From positions 3,286,001-3,350,000 of the forward strand of contig CM066305.1 of NCBI GenBank assembly GCA_033807695.1: a DNA stretch of 64,000 nucleotides, in the 5' to 3' direction. This DNA is from Daedaleopsis sinensis (lineage: Eukaryota > Basidiomycota > Agaricomycetes > Polyporales > Polyporaceae). This document shows, in pieces, positions 33,688-45,471 of this stretch (its first letter is position 1; the number at the start of each line of letters is the position of its first letter). Position numbers and translations under genes: made by a program. Under the pieces are notes generated by a model. The model saw only the letters and a list, made by a program, of their open reading frames with translations. It was not told the DNA's origin and did not search any database.

Positions 33688-36600
33688 CTATCGGTAGAAC
33701 CTGAACTTGCGCATCAGCAAACGTTCGACGGAGAGAAGATGGTAAACGTACTTCTTATTGATCTGCCACAGCAATAGGTTGAGGTTGAACTTCGCGAGAC
33801 CGTTGAATAGCGATAGAGAAGCACGATCATCAAACTGTGCCTGCAGGAGGTCTTCCATCTTCACGTCTTGGGTGGCCATCCGGTTCGTGATACCGAGGGC
33901 ATGGTTAAAGATCTCGATCGTGAACACTCCGACAGCGTTCGATGACATGACAACGTCGAGTTTGTCAAACTGGCGCGGCGAGTAGTTCTCGATGGACAAG
34001 AGGATGCCCTTGTCGTAGAACCGCGCGGCGGAGTACTTGAAGGAACCAAACTGCGGCATCTTGCCCGCTTTCTGAAGCTCGCGCATGTGGAAGTACTGTT
34101 GAGTGAACGGGAGTAGACGCCGTTTGCTTTTGGTGAAAGGACTGAGTCTACGGAGCCCGCAGATGATGATATGAAACACTCACCCTTTCCCACGCTGCAT
34201 CGTGTTCATGGCGGTCTCGACGTAGTCGTGGTATTGCTTGATCTGCTCCTCGAAGTACTTCTTGCGTTCAGCAAGGTGCTTGAGAGACTCCTCAAGGCTT
34301 TCCTTCTCGTGCAGACGCTGAACCCGTCGACGGTTCTTGCTGCGTACGTCTCCGGCAATCGCGTTCAGAATGCCCTGGTACCCGTCCATGCGAGTGATCT
34401 TCCCTTGCTTCTCCAGCTCGAGGAGGAAGTAAATCGCATGTGCTTTCACCTCACGGAACGTCATACTACGCCCCAAGTCAGCGCGGGTGCACCCATATAT
34501 GAAAACCCGTGCTCACGATCGGATGTCCTCCAAACGATATGCGGAATCAGCACCGGTCGTGGAAGGCATACGACGCTGGTGACGCATCATGTCCCGCTCC
34601 ATCTCTTCGAGGATACCTTCCCAAACCAATTCGTGGTCGTCCGTGACGGGCTGCATGAGCGACTCCACGAGGTCCTTCGCAGGCTGGACGCGAAGAATGG
34701 CAAGTACAGCCCGCTTGGCCTGCACCCACAGAGCTTTCTCCTCCGCTCGCGGATCTGCACATCTCGTAAGGCTACCTGATAGATCGTGAAGCGTGGAGTC
34801 TGAAAACACCAACCTCTGACCTTCGCGAATCGGTTTGAGAGCTGCAGCTCGATCGCAGTGTCACGAGCCTCGTTCAACTCGTCGCTGCCAACGTTAGGAA
34901 CGCCATCAAGTTCGGTAAGGATGACGCGCAATGTGTCATCTCTTGGGGGCGCCTGTAAGGATGTAAGCACACATCGACTGTGCATAGCAAACATGCTCAC
35001 CAGGGGATCGAGGTACTGAGACAAGAGCCTATGGGTGGAGTACACCTCGTTTGGAGAGATCCAAATGGGTCGGGGCTGTATGGTCGCGTCAAGGAACTCG
35101 TGGGCGTGGAACTCCGTTTCGGCGTCCGAGACATTCGCAACTTCAAGCGCAGAGGTGAGGTCCCGCCCGATGTTCAGGTAGAGAAGCGTACAAACCTTCG
35201 ATGAGCCACGAAGCTATGGACGCAATGGTCTTTCGAACATAGTCGTTTACAGGAAGATATGCTGGACTGTCTTCGCTGAACTCGGCGCCCCTCGTGATCT
35301 GCGTAAGCATCTTAGAAATCTGCGCCAGGTTCTTGCGGGACGCGATGTCGATTGTGGTCGGCACGATGTCAAACGTCTCGGGCGTACTATGTTCAGTCTC
35401 AGTTTACCATCCACATATATGGGCCTTCAGTGACTCACATGATAGCAGGGTTGATGTACCGATAGTAAACCAACCTGGCAACACACGCAGCGCAAGCCTC
35501 TGCAGGTGCGTCAGGGAATTTGGACTATTCGCAGATATTAGCAACACCGGGTGCAAACGGTAAGATCAAAAGTTCTTACCTTGACCGCTGCCAAGGTCTC
35601 TCGAGCCATGAAGCGCATCCCGTACGGCATCTTGCTGAGCGACGAAGTGATGGCGCGTACGAACTCTTCCGTCCACCACTGCAGGACTTGCAGATCTGTA
35701 TCGACGCTGAGTCCCTATGAAAGCCTGCACATCGGCTATTGCACTTACGACGAATGTACTCGGCGCGAGTGTCGGGGTCCTGCAGCGCTTGGTGGAACGC
35801 GACGTCCTTGACCTTGCTGCTCGGCGCCCCTGAACGCATCTCCTCCATGTCCTTCCGCACACGGTAGATCTGAGATAGCCTTATCAGTCGAACGTCCCAA
35901 TCACATCGCACACCGGCACTCACCACACACGGATCAGTCTCCAAGTCAAGGTCGTCCGCATTGATCACCTCGCGAATGACGCCCTTGAGTGTCTCACGTA
36001 TGTAGGTCGTCTGCTTCGGCCGGAGGTAGTGGACCGCGACATTGATGAAGGTAGGGTGCGCGTCTATGACGTCCTGGACGGTGTTGGCAGCCTCGACCTC
36101 ATCGTGCACGGCAGTCTATGGCAAAACTGCACGTGAGGGCCCCGCGCTAGGCATATCTAGTTGTCTCCTAAGACTCACCTGGAAGAACTTGAGCAGCAGG
36201 TACTCCTCTCTAGGCGCCTGTCCGTATCCGAACAGGGTGAGGACCACCCGCTCGACAAGCCGCCTGTTCTTCTCCCAGTTGTCTTCCGCTACCAAGGTCG
36301 CGAACAAACGCGTGAGATACTTCCCGTCCGTCTGTAGCAGGTAGAACAGCTGCTGGTACAGCTCCAGCTTGCGCTTCGCCGTTCGGTCGAGCGTGCTCGG
36401 GCTCGCGAATGGATCGCCGTGCGCCGCGAGTACAGACGCTCGCGCCGCGTGGATCGCCGCGTTGTCCGTGCCTAGTCGCCGGCGCGCCTTGACGAGGTCC
36501 TCGAAGTTCTTCACGTTCTGCACCACGAGCGCGATCCGGACGTCGAGGTCGCTCACGTCGTGCTCGAGCGCCTGGTTCTCGCGGATGCGCTTGACGACCT

Positions 36601-39600
36601 CCCCCCGGAGGCGCTCGACCTTGATCTCCTCCTGGAAGTCCGCCTCCGAGTCGTCGAGCAAGTGCACGAAGTTCTTGATTGTGCCGACGCTGACGTTCGT
36701 GCCCAGCGTGAGCTGCCGGTACTGCTCGCGCGTCTCCTTGGCGCGGAAGAGGGACTGGATCTGGACGATCTTGTCGAGGTTCGAGCGGTAGTACTGCATC
36801 TTCGCGCGGAACTTCCTGCGCTGCAGGACACCGCGCAGGAGTGCCTGGAGCATAGTGGCTTGTGGGTGGCTGCTGCGCAGGTAGTCACACCAGGCGATCC
36901 AGTCGCGGCGGACGAGGTGTCCGCGAGCGGCCGATTGGAAGCCGACGACATCGGGCTCTACGAAGTCGAGCTGCTTCTTCTGCTCTTCATGGCGTGAACG
37001 GGCAAGCGCCGCACGCGCGCGGGCCTGGAAGATGCCAACAGCCTTGACGACCTTCACTTCGGAGAGAGCTCTGTGCATGGCTTGGTGCTGCTGTCGCGCA
37101 AGTCTTGCACGGGCGATAGACTGCAAACCGACGAGCGCCGGAGTGGCCTTGCGCAGACTGCGGATGAGGTTGAGAAGTCGCTTCCTCGCGAGGTATGTTC
37201 GGACGGCAGCTTGAATCCGGACGACGATGTCCGTCACATCTTCGAGCTTGGCGAGCTGTGTACGGACGCGTCTGCGTACGAGGACGCCCCGCACCTGAGC
37301 CTGCAAACGGACCACGCCAGACTCGGCGCGAGCCAACTTCGCGTCCTGGCGTGCAAGGCGGGCGCGCAGGAGCGCCCCGCGCACGTGCGCCTGCAATGCG
37401 ACAATGTTGCCAAGGACTACCGGGAGAGCGAAAGACTTCGCGATCTCCTTGTGGCTGCGCTGCGCGATGCGCGCGCGCGCGAACGACTGCAGCTTGACCA
37501 CCGACATCTTGCAGTTCTTGATGGCGGATTTGAGCTTCTGGAACCTGCGGCGGACGAGGACGCCTCGCGACTGCGCCTGCACCTTGACCACATACGGGAT
37601 GGTGGCCTTGACATGACGGAGATGCAGCTTCCACTCTCTTCGCACGAGGACACCACGAGCAAGCGCCTGAAGAGCAGTGACGAATGGAGCAAGATCGCGA
37701 CGCTCTTGGCGACCTTGCCGTAAGCGCGAGCGGACGAGGGCCGCACGACAGACAGCCTGTACCTTGGGAATGTAGCGCTCGGTGAGACGCATGCGCGCGC
37801 GTTGAGTGGCTTGGTCTTTACGGACGAGAAACGCGCGGGCAGTGGCTTGCAAAGAGACGATAGAATCCTCGCACTCGAGCAGGAGGCGATCGCGGCGCTC
37901 GTCTTCTGTCTCTGGATCTTCTTCCGGCTCCTCGTTGATCTCCTTCGCCAGTTCGCGCCCGACGTTTCCGAAGTTCGGCATGGGAACACCGGCTTCCTTC
38001 AGCCCGCGCTGGGTCTTTTGCAGTTGATCATCTGAGAATTGGAGCTGGCCAACGAGATTCCCGATCCGACGAGCGCGACCGCGTCGAGCAAGCAAGTGAC
38101 TGGTGGCTATGTTAGCGTCGAGTATCGAATGTATCGACTTTTCTTGACAAACCTCAAAGCATGAATACAATAGACAACCTTCGGGAAGTTCTTCTTCTCG
38201 TATAGGTCGGTCAACTCAAAGATGAAACCCTGATAATCACACAGTCAGTGTGCTAGGACGGCGGTGAGATACAGATCGCGTACCTCTGGAAGGCCAACAT
38301 AACGAACAAAGGCGAAGAAGTGGTTGATGTTATCAGAATGTCGGAAATCAAGCTTGGGCGCCTGCGAGAAACATCAGCATTGTTCTGAACACGTTAACTC
38401 GTGCTACATACTTCGTAGATCCTTCGAACAGATGCCTCGCCCTGGAAAACTCGCACTAGTTTGGCGAGGACGACTCCGTTTCTCAACTGGTCCTCCATCT
38501 CCACGACACCGAAAGGCAGCTCTGCCCCAAGACATCCTTCGATCCACTCCTTGGCTTCACCGACGTGACAAAGATACTCGTACGCCTGTATGAGATGCCT
38601 CTGCACGTCCGCCCACAAACCTCGTGTTAGACGCGAAGATGGCAATGGTGCGTTGCTTGGAATCGTGTCACGAAGAAGCCGTTTCCTGCGAGGCACACCC
38701 GCAACATCGTCCGCGTTCATGACACTCGGGATCACAAGCTCCTGCTTCGGTTCTCGTCTGACCTCTGACTTCGGTTCAACAAGCGGCTGATACAACCGCT
38801 CCGGGGACGCACGGTTCCAATCTCTCGTGCGGAGTAGCCTATCTTCTCGATGGCTGAATCTGTCCTTCTCTGGAGATGGTGCTCCTCGATGGCTGAATCT
38901 CTCTTTCTCTGGAGATGGTGGTCGTGGTTCGTCTGCAGGTGGGGCATGACCCGGCCAGTCCTCTGATGCATCACCACTTGCGATACGTTCCAGGCGGCGA
39001 ACGGAGGCTCCAGTGCCTAAACGGTCCATTCCACGTCTCTTAGCCATGAATGAGCTGCGGTACTGCGTGGGGAACATCGGATTGGATGGTGAAGCCGAGG
39101 ATGGTGATGGGGGAACACTTGTCGACCCTGAGGGCTTGTCCGGCGAACTAGAGGTACGTGACATCCCGGCACTGGAGAGAGGCCGTCGTGTGAACCGTTC
39201 TGGAGAGGAAAGGGTGCCATCTCGATCTCCGTATAGCGATGTAGGACGTCGTCTGGGAGCTACGGAGGAGGAATCTGGCGAGCTTGGGACAGTTGTCTGT
39301 GCGGTGGTTACCGAGCGCGCCGAGTTCTCAGACGAAACCGAGGAGCCCGTCGAGCTAGGATTCACGCTCTCCAATGTGTTCGAGCGGCGTAACCGAGTCG
39401 GCGACGAGTAACTCGAGGAATCTGCTGTTGTAGCGTAGGAACTCAGACTCCTCACAGCTGCAATTGACGAGGATTGTAATGGAGTAGAGACAGGGAGGTG
39501 GATGCGTTGAGGCTCCGCGGTGGAGAAACCACTCGAAGTTGGAGAGTCAGAGTTGACTACCGACACACCGGTCGTATTAGGGGAGAGGGGTGATGCGATA

Positions 39601-40133
39601 ATGGGAGCAGGCAGGGTGTGTCGCTTAGATGGGGGAGATGGTGAGTAATCGGACGGTGTGGTTTCGCTCCGAGCAGGCGACTGAGGCGGGAATGCCCATC
39701 TATCGATTGAGCGTGTCCTACCCAGAGTGTCCATGGACATCCGGGTCGGCGAGGATGTAGGTACGTCTGACAGTGCTCTTTCTGCGAGACGATCTGAGGT
39801 TTGTGGACGAGCTTCAGATGCCATACCTTCCGCTGCCCGCGAACGCTCCTCCCACTTCCCCCTAACTGCGTTAATGTCCAAGCTACCTCCGACGCGGTGC
39901 GATGGCGTCCATCTTCTTGTGGCATTGGGTGTGGTAGATCCGGTCCCCGAATTGCCCGTGGGGGTGGTCAGGACGGTATTGCGCGATTGCGACCCCGTAC
40001 GATGGAGGGTTCCTCCCCGCGAGGTGGTCCGTTCAAGTAGAGCTTTCTGATAGGCAAATTGACCGGACTCGAGAGCAGAGTTATGCCTAAGACGAGCAGA
40101 GCCGGTGGATGATGTAGAATCGGATCGCTCCAT
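33688..40133 (-). CDS. IQGAP (Rng2/Iqg1-type) cytokinesis scaffold
   Basis: Model: complement(join(33688..33700, 33752..34126, 34184..34465, 34517..34754, 34814..34952, 35001..35140, 35196..35386, 35439..35524, 35580..35695, 35749..35869, 35924..36115, 36179..38099, 38153..38229, 38284..38361, 38412..40133)), 1896 aa. It links actin, calmodulin/myosin light chain and Rho-family signalling at the contractile ring. The first 500 residues are Ser/Pro-rich and disordered. A calponin-homology domain spans about 520-640 (LIQAYEYLCHVGEAKEWIE, GVVLAKLVRVF, HFFAFVRYVGLP). About 13 IQ-like motifs follow at 690-1060, mostly LQ rather than IQ (such as VVRLQAQVRGVLVRR). A GAP-related domain spans about 1205-1500 (MPYGMRFMARETL, RYINPAIITPETFDIV). 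The RasGAP-C domain is at about 1650-1893 (GSFKYSAARFYDKGIL). The final ex­on is 13 bases and gives FYR-stop. Start 40133 (MERSDSTSS) is chosen; the frame is open further upstream. Confidence 0.94.
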
Positions 40134-41252
40134 GGTCGTAGTCGGGTCGTGAGGGTCGTAACGCGAGCTGGGCCAAGCCCTAGGCCAGTATAGAGCGACA
40201 GATACGTTGATCAAGCAGAGAATGACAGAGGTTGAGGAGCAGTCGGGTGAGGGAGGAGGGCAAGATGGATGACGACCGCTTCGGGAAACCTTCTCTCTCC
40301 CGCTCGTCCTCGATTTCCAGCCACCCTCCCACAAACCCCTCCATTCTCCCTCTAAGTCCTCTCATTTGGACTCCACATTCCCGCATATACTACGTAGCTT
40401 CTCTAAGCTTGTACTTAGTCACCATCAGTCAATGCAGCGAGCTCATACGGCGATTCATCATGTTATCATGTGCGCTTAACTCCCGTTATTCCTCAGAGCT
40501 AAAGCCAACAGGTTCAGCTTCATAAACAAAAGAACCAGAACCACACCACTATATGTCATGATTGAAGAGGTAATGAAGTTCACCATGCCATCCTGCTTCC
40601 TGTTAACAGAGCGTTGATTATTTTTGGCCGATACTACCAGAAGGAACAATGAGGGAAACTCGTGTCTCAACTGTTTAGCTATTAGATATTCTACGTCTAC
40701 TATCCAACTTCTTATCTATCTTTATCTACAGTACCTTGCTCAGGCGGTGGTGTAAGTAAACATACAGATGATGTCATGCGAGGGTATCCATAGTGTAGCC
40801 GTCAGCGCACAGTAAGGATCAAGGTCAGTCTACGAACGCGAATGCAAGAAGGGGAAGGGGGATAGATGTGCGAGTGGCAGCTAAATGAGCTACTTCCCCG
40901 TATGTCCAGAGCGCTGAGGAGACGAAGACGATGCAGCGGAGGGGAGGGGAACGCGCCGCGCGAGCTTGTGGGGGAGCGGCAGGCACCACGGCGCGCTCGC
41001 GCACCCCTGCTCGAGCGAGTGGGTCGCAAGCACCGGCACCGCCTGGTGCGGGTGCCCGGAGCTCTGCGAGCCCCGAGACTGGCGCGACCGCCTCCGCGCC
41101 CGCTTCTCGTCCCCGTCGGGAGCCGCCACTACCGCTCCCGAATCCTTCGCATCGTCCGCGACCGCTTTCGGCCGCACCTCCGGAGACTCGGATATCGCAG
41201 GGAGGCCGGGGGCCTTCTCTTCACTGTTGACACCCCCGGCCCCTGCCGCGAG
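40134..41252 (-). other. Intergenic between IQGAP start and PPIP5K stop
   Basis: The region is AT-richer at 40390-40800, where the IQGAP promoter is expected. The GC-rich 40860-41250 stretch has long overlapping frames on both strands that look compositional. Confidence 0.45.
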
Positions 41253-44200
41253 TCAAGGGTCGTCGTCCGCGAGCGTGGTGGCTGCGACGCCCTGCTGAAA
41301 CGCGTCAATGGTCTCGTACGGGGTGTCTGGGCCAGTGTCGTCGTCGTCGACGACGCGGCCGAAGTGCTTGGAGAGGCGCTCGATGACGAGCGCATAGGGG
41401 AGGTGTTGCGAGAGTTTGCGCCGGGACTGGACGTTGAGCGAGTGGCGCGCGTCGAGAGCCGAGTCGAGTACGTTGGACGAGTGCGCGCCCTCAGAAAGCG
41501 AAAGCTTGATCGAGTACTCCTTGTCAGACTTGCCCCGGCCGTGGTTGCGCTCGTAAAGCTCGAAACTGGTGGGACGGGCGTCAGCTGCTTGGTCACAGTG
41601 GACAGACATTGAGCGCGACTCACGTTATATGCGACTAGAGAAATGGTAGGAAGGTGAGTAGAATACACGGTTTCAGTAAGTTCCGTGTGATGGTCTAAAG
41701 GTGCAGAAGAAAACTCACGCAATAGTCGAGCTCCGGGATGCGGCGGTTTGCGATGGGGACCCCCGAGAGCAGGACTAGGTTGACGAGCGTGTGGATGTGA
41801 CTCTCTTTCGTGAAATAGAGCGTTAGCCCGCACTCCTCGTTGTTTCGCGCCCGTTCAAGGTCGCCCACGACGTTGCGTAGCAGCGGCAACGACGTCAGCA
41901 CGCCGATTTCCTCCCTGCGACAGCCACAGTCAGCACCGCATGATCACAAACAAAAAAGCCAAGATGTCAAAAGGGGAACACGCACTTCTCCTCGGGCTCG
42001 ATCCCGTACTCCTGCGGGGCGACCAAGTCAAAAAGCGCCTTCGCCCGCCCATACAGCTCGTGCAGCCTCCGGTCATGCGGCGCCTGCTCCGGGCGGCCCT
42101 GCTCAGAGAAGATCGAGAACAAGAACTGGCGGTGGTGCAGCGCGCAGTACTTGATCGTGTCGTACAACTCCGACACGCGCGACGGGTCGAACTTCTCCTG
42201 CTTGACGTCGCAGAAATCCTCGAATAGCTTCTCCCAACGCTCGCGGAAGAGCCACGGCTCGTCCCCGCAGCACCAGCGCTCCTGGATGCGGTCGACGTCC
42301 ATCGTCTCCCAGTTGTTGCGCATGATCGCGCGGAAGGTCGAGAGGAGCTCGATGACCTCCTTGACGACCTCGACCGGCTCCTTCTTCATGCTCTTCGGCC
42401 ACGTCAGCTCAGGCCGCTTCTCGGGCTCGCCCGGGCGGAGGAGGATTTTGAGCCGCTTCTTGACGTCGTCCATGAGGTCTTTCGCGGCGTTCGAGTCGTC
42501 GAGCAGGTCCTTACGCACGATCAGCTTCGGTGGCTTCTGCGCTGGGACAGAGGTCTCGCGCCGCGATGCGAAGCCACTTCCGGAACCGTAGCCACCGTCG
42601 GTCGAGGAGCGGGAGGAATGCATGCCGGATGTGGGGTATGTACTAGGTGGGTTTGAAACGGGTGCGGTGTCGAACAGAGCGGCTGCGAATATCTCCGCAG
42701 AAGCGACCACCCTACGCTCGGAAGAGGTGTAGATCTATAGCAATGAGTTAGTTCTCAATGGACTTGATACTGAGAGTTCCGTGACATACCTTGACATTCT
42801 TCAGGATGTCCTTGTCTGCAAAGCACCGTGAGCTTTCGGAGTGCGTTGCAGAATGCGGTGTACTTACTCATGATAGAGATATCCTTCTTCATGTTCTCCC
42901 CGAGGTCGCGCGACTGGTACCGCGCCGAGTGCGTAAACTCACCGCCCCACTTGAACACGAGCGTCAGCTTCGTCAGCTTGCGCACTTGGCCCGCTTGCTT
43001 CTTCGAGTACACGGGCTTCAGCTGCGCCTTGGTGCCCGGCAGGTCGATCTTGCTGAACAGCGCGTTGTTGAGCTGTGTGAGCTTCACGAGGTCCTCACCG
43101 TCCGCGCCCAGTCCCTTCGCCTCCTCGACGGCGGTCGCAATCAAGTTGAGCTGCGTGCGCTCGCGGAGGATGATCTCCTCGCGTTCGCCGTTGAGCAGAG
43201 TGACGAACGGCTGCGTCCACCGCTCGCCGATGGGGAAGTTGAACTTAAGCTTCTGTTTAGGCGTCCGGTCCGCGTGCCGGAACACAGTCACATTTGCCTT
43301 GAGCAGCCAGGTCGGCTCCTCGACGGTCGAGTCCGCAGCAGGGAGCGGCCGCTCGGGCGACGCTGCGACACGGAGGCACAGCGACGAGAGGATCTCGGCC
43401 GTCTTGTCTAGTGCAAGGATGAGCTGTGAGCACATGATGGTAGGAAGGAAGAGGGTGGTGAGCGGCGCTTACCGTAGTAAGTATCGTTCCCTTTGACGAA
43501 GCTCCAACCGTTCACGTCGATTATTTGGCTCGTTCTCCCGCCATCGCACCGGAGCATATCGAAGCCGCAGACCATCTGTCCAAAGCCGTCGCTGATACGT
43601 GCAGCCCAGGCCTTCTCCTCCGCGCTCAAATGGGTGATGAACCTGCGCGACCATATTAGTGTAGTGCGGATATGGTAGCGGCGGCCTAGTCACGCACCGG
43701 ATCTCTTTGCCTTCTGTATTACGACGCACAACGCCGTCCACGAATGGAGACTTGCGCGTCTCTGCGTGTGTATAGTCGCGACCAACCGTGTAAACCTTGA
43801 TATCTTCGGAGTTATCCACGTCGACGAATTTTTCGTAGATGTAGGACCCGTCGGTGCGCGGGAAGTTCAAGTGGGGATCCAGTTCGCTGGATTTGTTCCC
43901 AACCTATATAGTAGGACAAGTGAGTTCGGAGTTGTTCGGTCGAAATACCTTGCGGCGAGAACGATATCATCGGAAACATTGGTGCATAATGACGAGACAC
44001 ACACTAGTTCCATTCCAGGCCTGGATGTATTGAACGCAGCACAGCGCAGTATCATGATGACCAAAAAAGAAACTCAGCGCTGCATTCATAGCAGCCGAGC
44101 GTAGACAAATTCCAGTTGCGAATAGCGCGGGCAGTCCTGACGTCATCTAGAGTTCGCTGACCGCGAGACTTTAGGGACGTCGGGATACAAATCTTTGCAC

Positions 44201-44989
44201 CTCAAAACCACGACAAGAGCTGGTAACATACCTTCCTGAAGAGTCTCCTGCCTCCTCCACCGCGAAAATAGATGTAGACATTGTGATCTTCGCCGCTCAC
44301 AGGCTTCTCGACGAATGGCTTTTCCATCACTTGTCCGTCAATGATGATAGCGTCCCCGTCTTCGCTCAGAGAGACCTCCGGGGTGACCTGGAATCCTCCA
44401 ATCGAGATGCCAACCTTCTTCTTCATGATATCTCGTAACTCCTCGTCGACCTTCGGGCCGCCATCTCGAGAGACCTCTAGACGACGCGGTGTGGGCACCT
44501 TTAAGTGATCCAGCACCGCACCTACCAAACGTCGGTCCCATAGCAAAGCCTGAGGAGCAAGGTCGTTTATGCAATACGGGTTGCGTAGCTTGACATAGGA
44601 TATCGCCTTGTCAAGAGGGAAATCGGTGGAGAAAAACGAGATGAGAACGTCGCAACGAGGCCAGCTCTCGACGTCTGTGAGATCGATGAGAGACGACAGA
44701 ACAGTTGTAGGAAATAAGCTATACCTTCATCAAGGATAACCTTGTCGCCAAACACTTTCACTTCTATTGCTCCGTTGGATCGCTCGACCAGGCGTGTTAG
44801 GATCTCGCGCATGGCCTTGGACCGTGCTTTGACGTCCATCGCGCATATACCCAGAATTATTGGAGGGCCATTGTTGTCGGTCAGTGCCGATAGGTCTGAA
44901 TGAGAGCCGTTTGGAGAAGGCGTCGAGGACCTTGGGGCAGATACAGAACGAGGAGAGCGCTCAGGAGAGTTTACGAGAGGAGAGGTCAT
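41253..44989 (-). CDS. Inositol hexakisphosphate / diphosphoinositol kinase-phosphatase (Vip1/Asp1/PPIP5K)
   Basis: Model: complement(join(41253..41565, 41624..41634, 41719..41914, 41986..42734, 42790..42815, 42868..43407, 43473..43642, 43698..43903, 44232..44674, 44725..44989)), 972 aa. The enzyme makes 1-InsP7/InsP8 with its ATP-grasp domain and removes the same phosphate with its histidine-acid-phosphatase domain. It acts in phosphate sensing and morphogenesis. Kinase (about 45-370): [76 protein letters not shown] and [13 protein letters not shown]. Phosphatase (about 415-960): catalytic [12 protein letters not shown], then [40 protein letters not shown] and [14 protein letters not shown]. 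An 11-base exon (41624-41634) restores the CSHITFELYE segment. The acceptor-side intron 43904-44231 is 328 bases, long for this genome. Confidence 0.95.
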
Positions 44990-45471
44990 GGTGTATGTCG
45001 TGATTCGTGAGTTTAGTCTGTCTTTTGATAGCTTCTAGAGGTATACCACACGTTTTACAGCCAGGACGAGCAGACAAGAGGGAACGAGGATAGGAGGGTG
45101 GAGGAGGGGTGGTGGTCGTGTGCACACAACATGCTCCAGCCCAAAACCACAGAATGGCCACAGTCCATATTGGGCGCTGACAAAGCAGCAAAGGCGATTG
45201 GATCTGAGATCTGAGATCCGATATGACATGCAATGGTGCGCGATTTGTGCGAGCTCGCCAGCCAATGGGAGCGTCGATGAGTGAGGCATTTTCTGGACGG
45301 TCACGGTCTCCGTAATAGGTCTCCGTCCATATATAATCCCCCGTTTCTGCGCCGGTTTCCCCATCCGTTCCTTACGCGCCGTCATCTCGACAACATCTCC
45401 CGAGGATGAGCAGACCTATATCAGACCGTCGACGCGTAACACGTCGTCAACTTCCCCTCCGACTCGACGCC
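44990..45471 (+). promoter_or_regulatory. Divergent promoter region (PPIP5K / Ccc2-type ATPase)
   Basis: There are 482 bases between two divergent starts. A TATATAA element at 45330-45336 faces the ATPase gene, 70 bases before an in-frame upstream ATG (45406) and 136 before the ATG at 45472. Three tandem 'GATCTGA' copies occur at about 45199-45218. Confidence 0.5.

Noticed and set aside
37073..38394. Long plus-strand frames of 150-216 codons opposite the IQGAP IQ region
   Set aside because: They are antisense shadows of the GC-rich repetitive IQ exons; no motifs.
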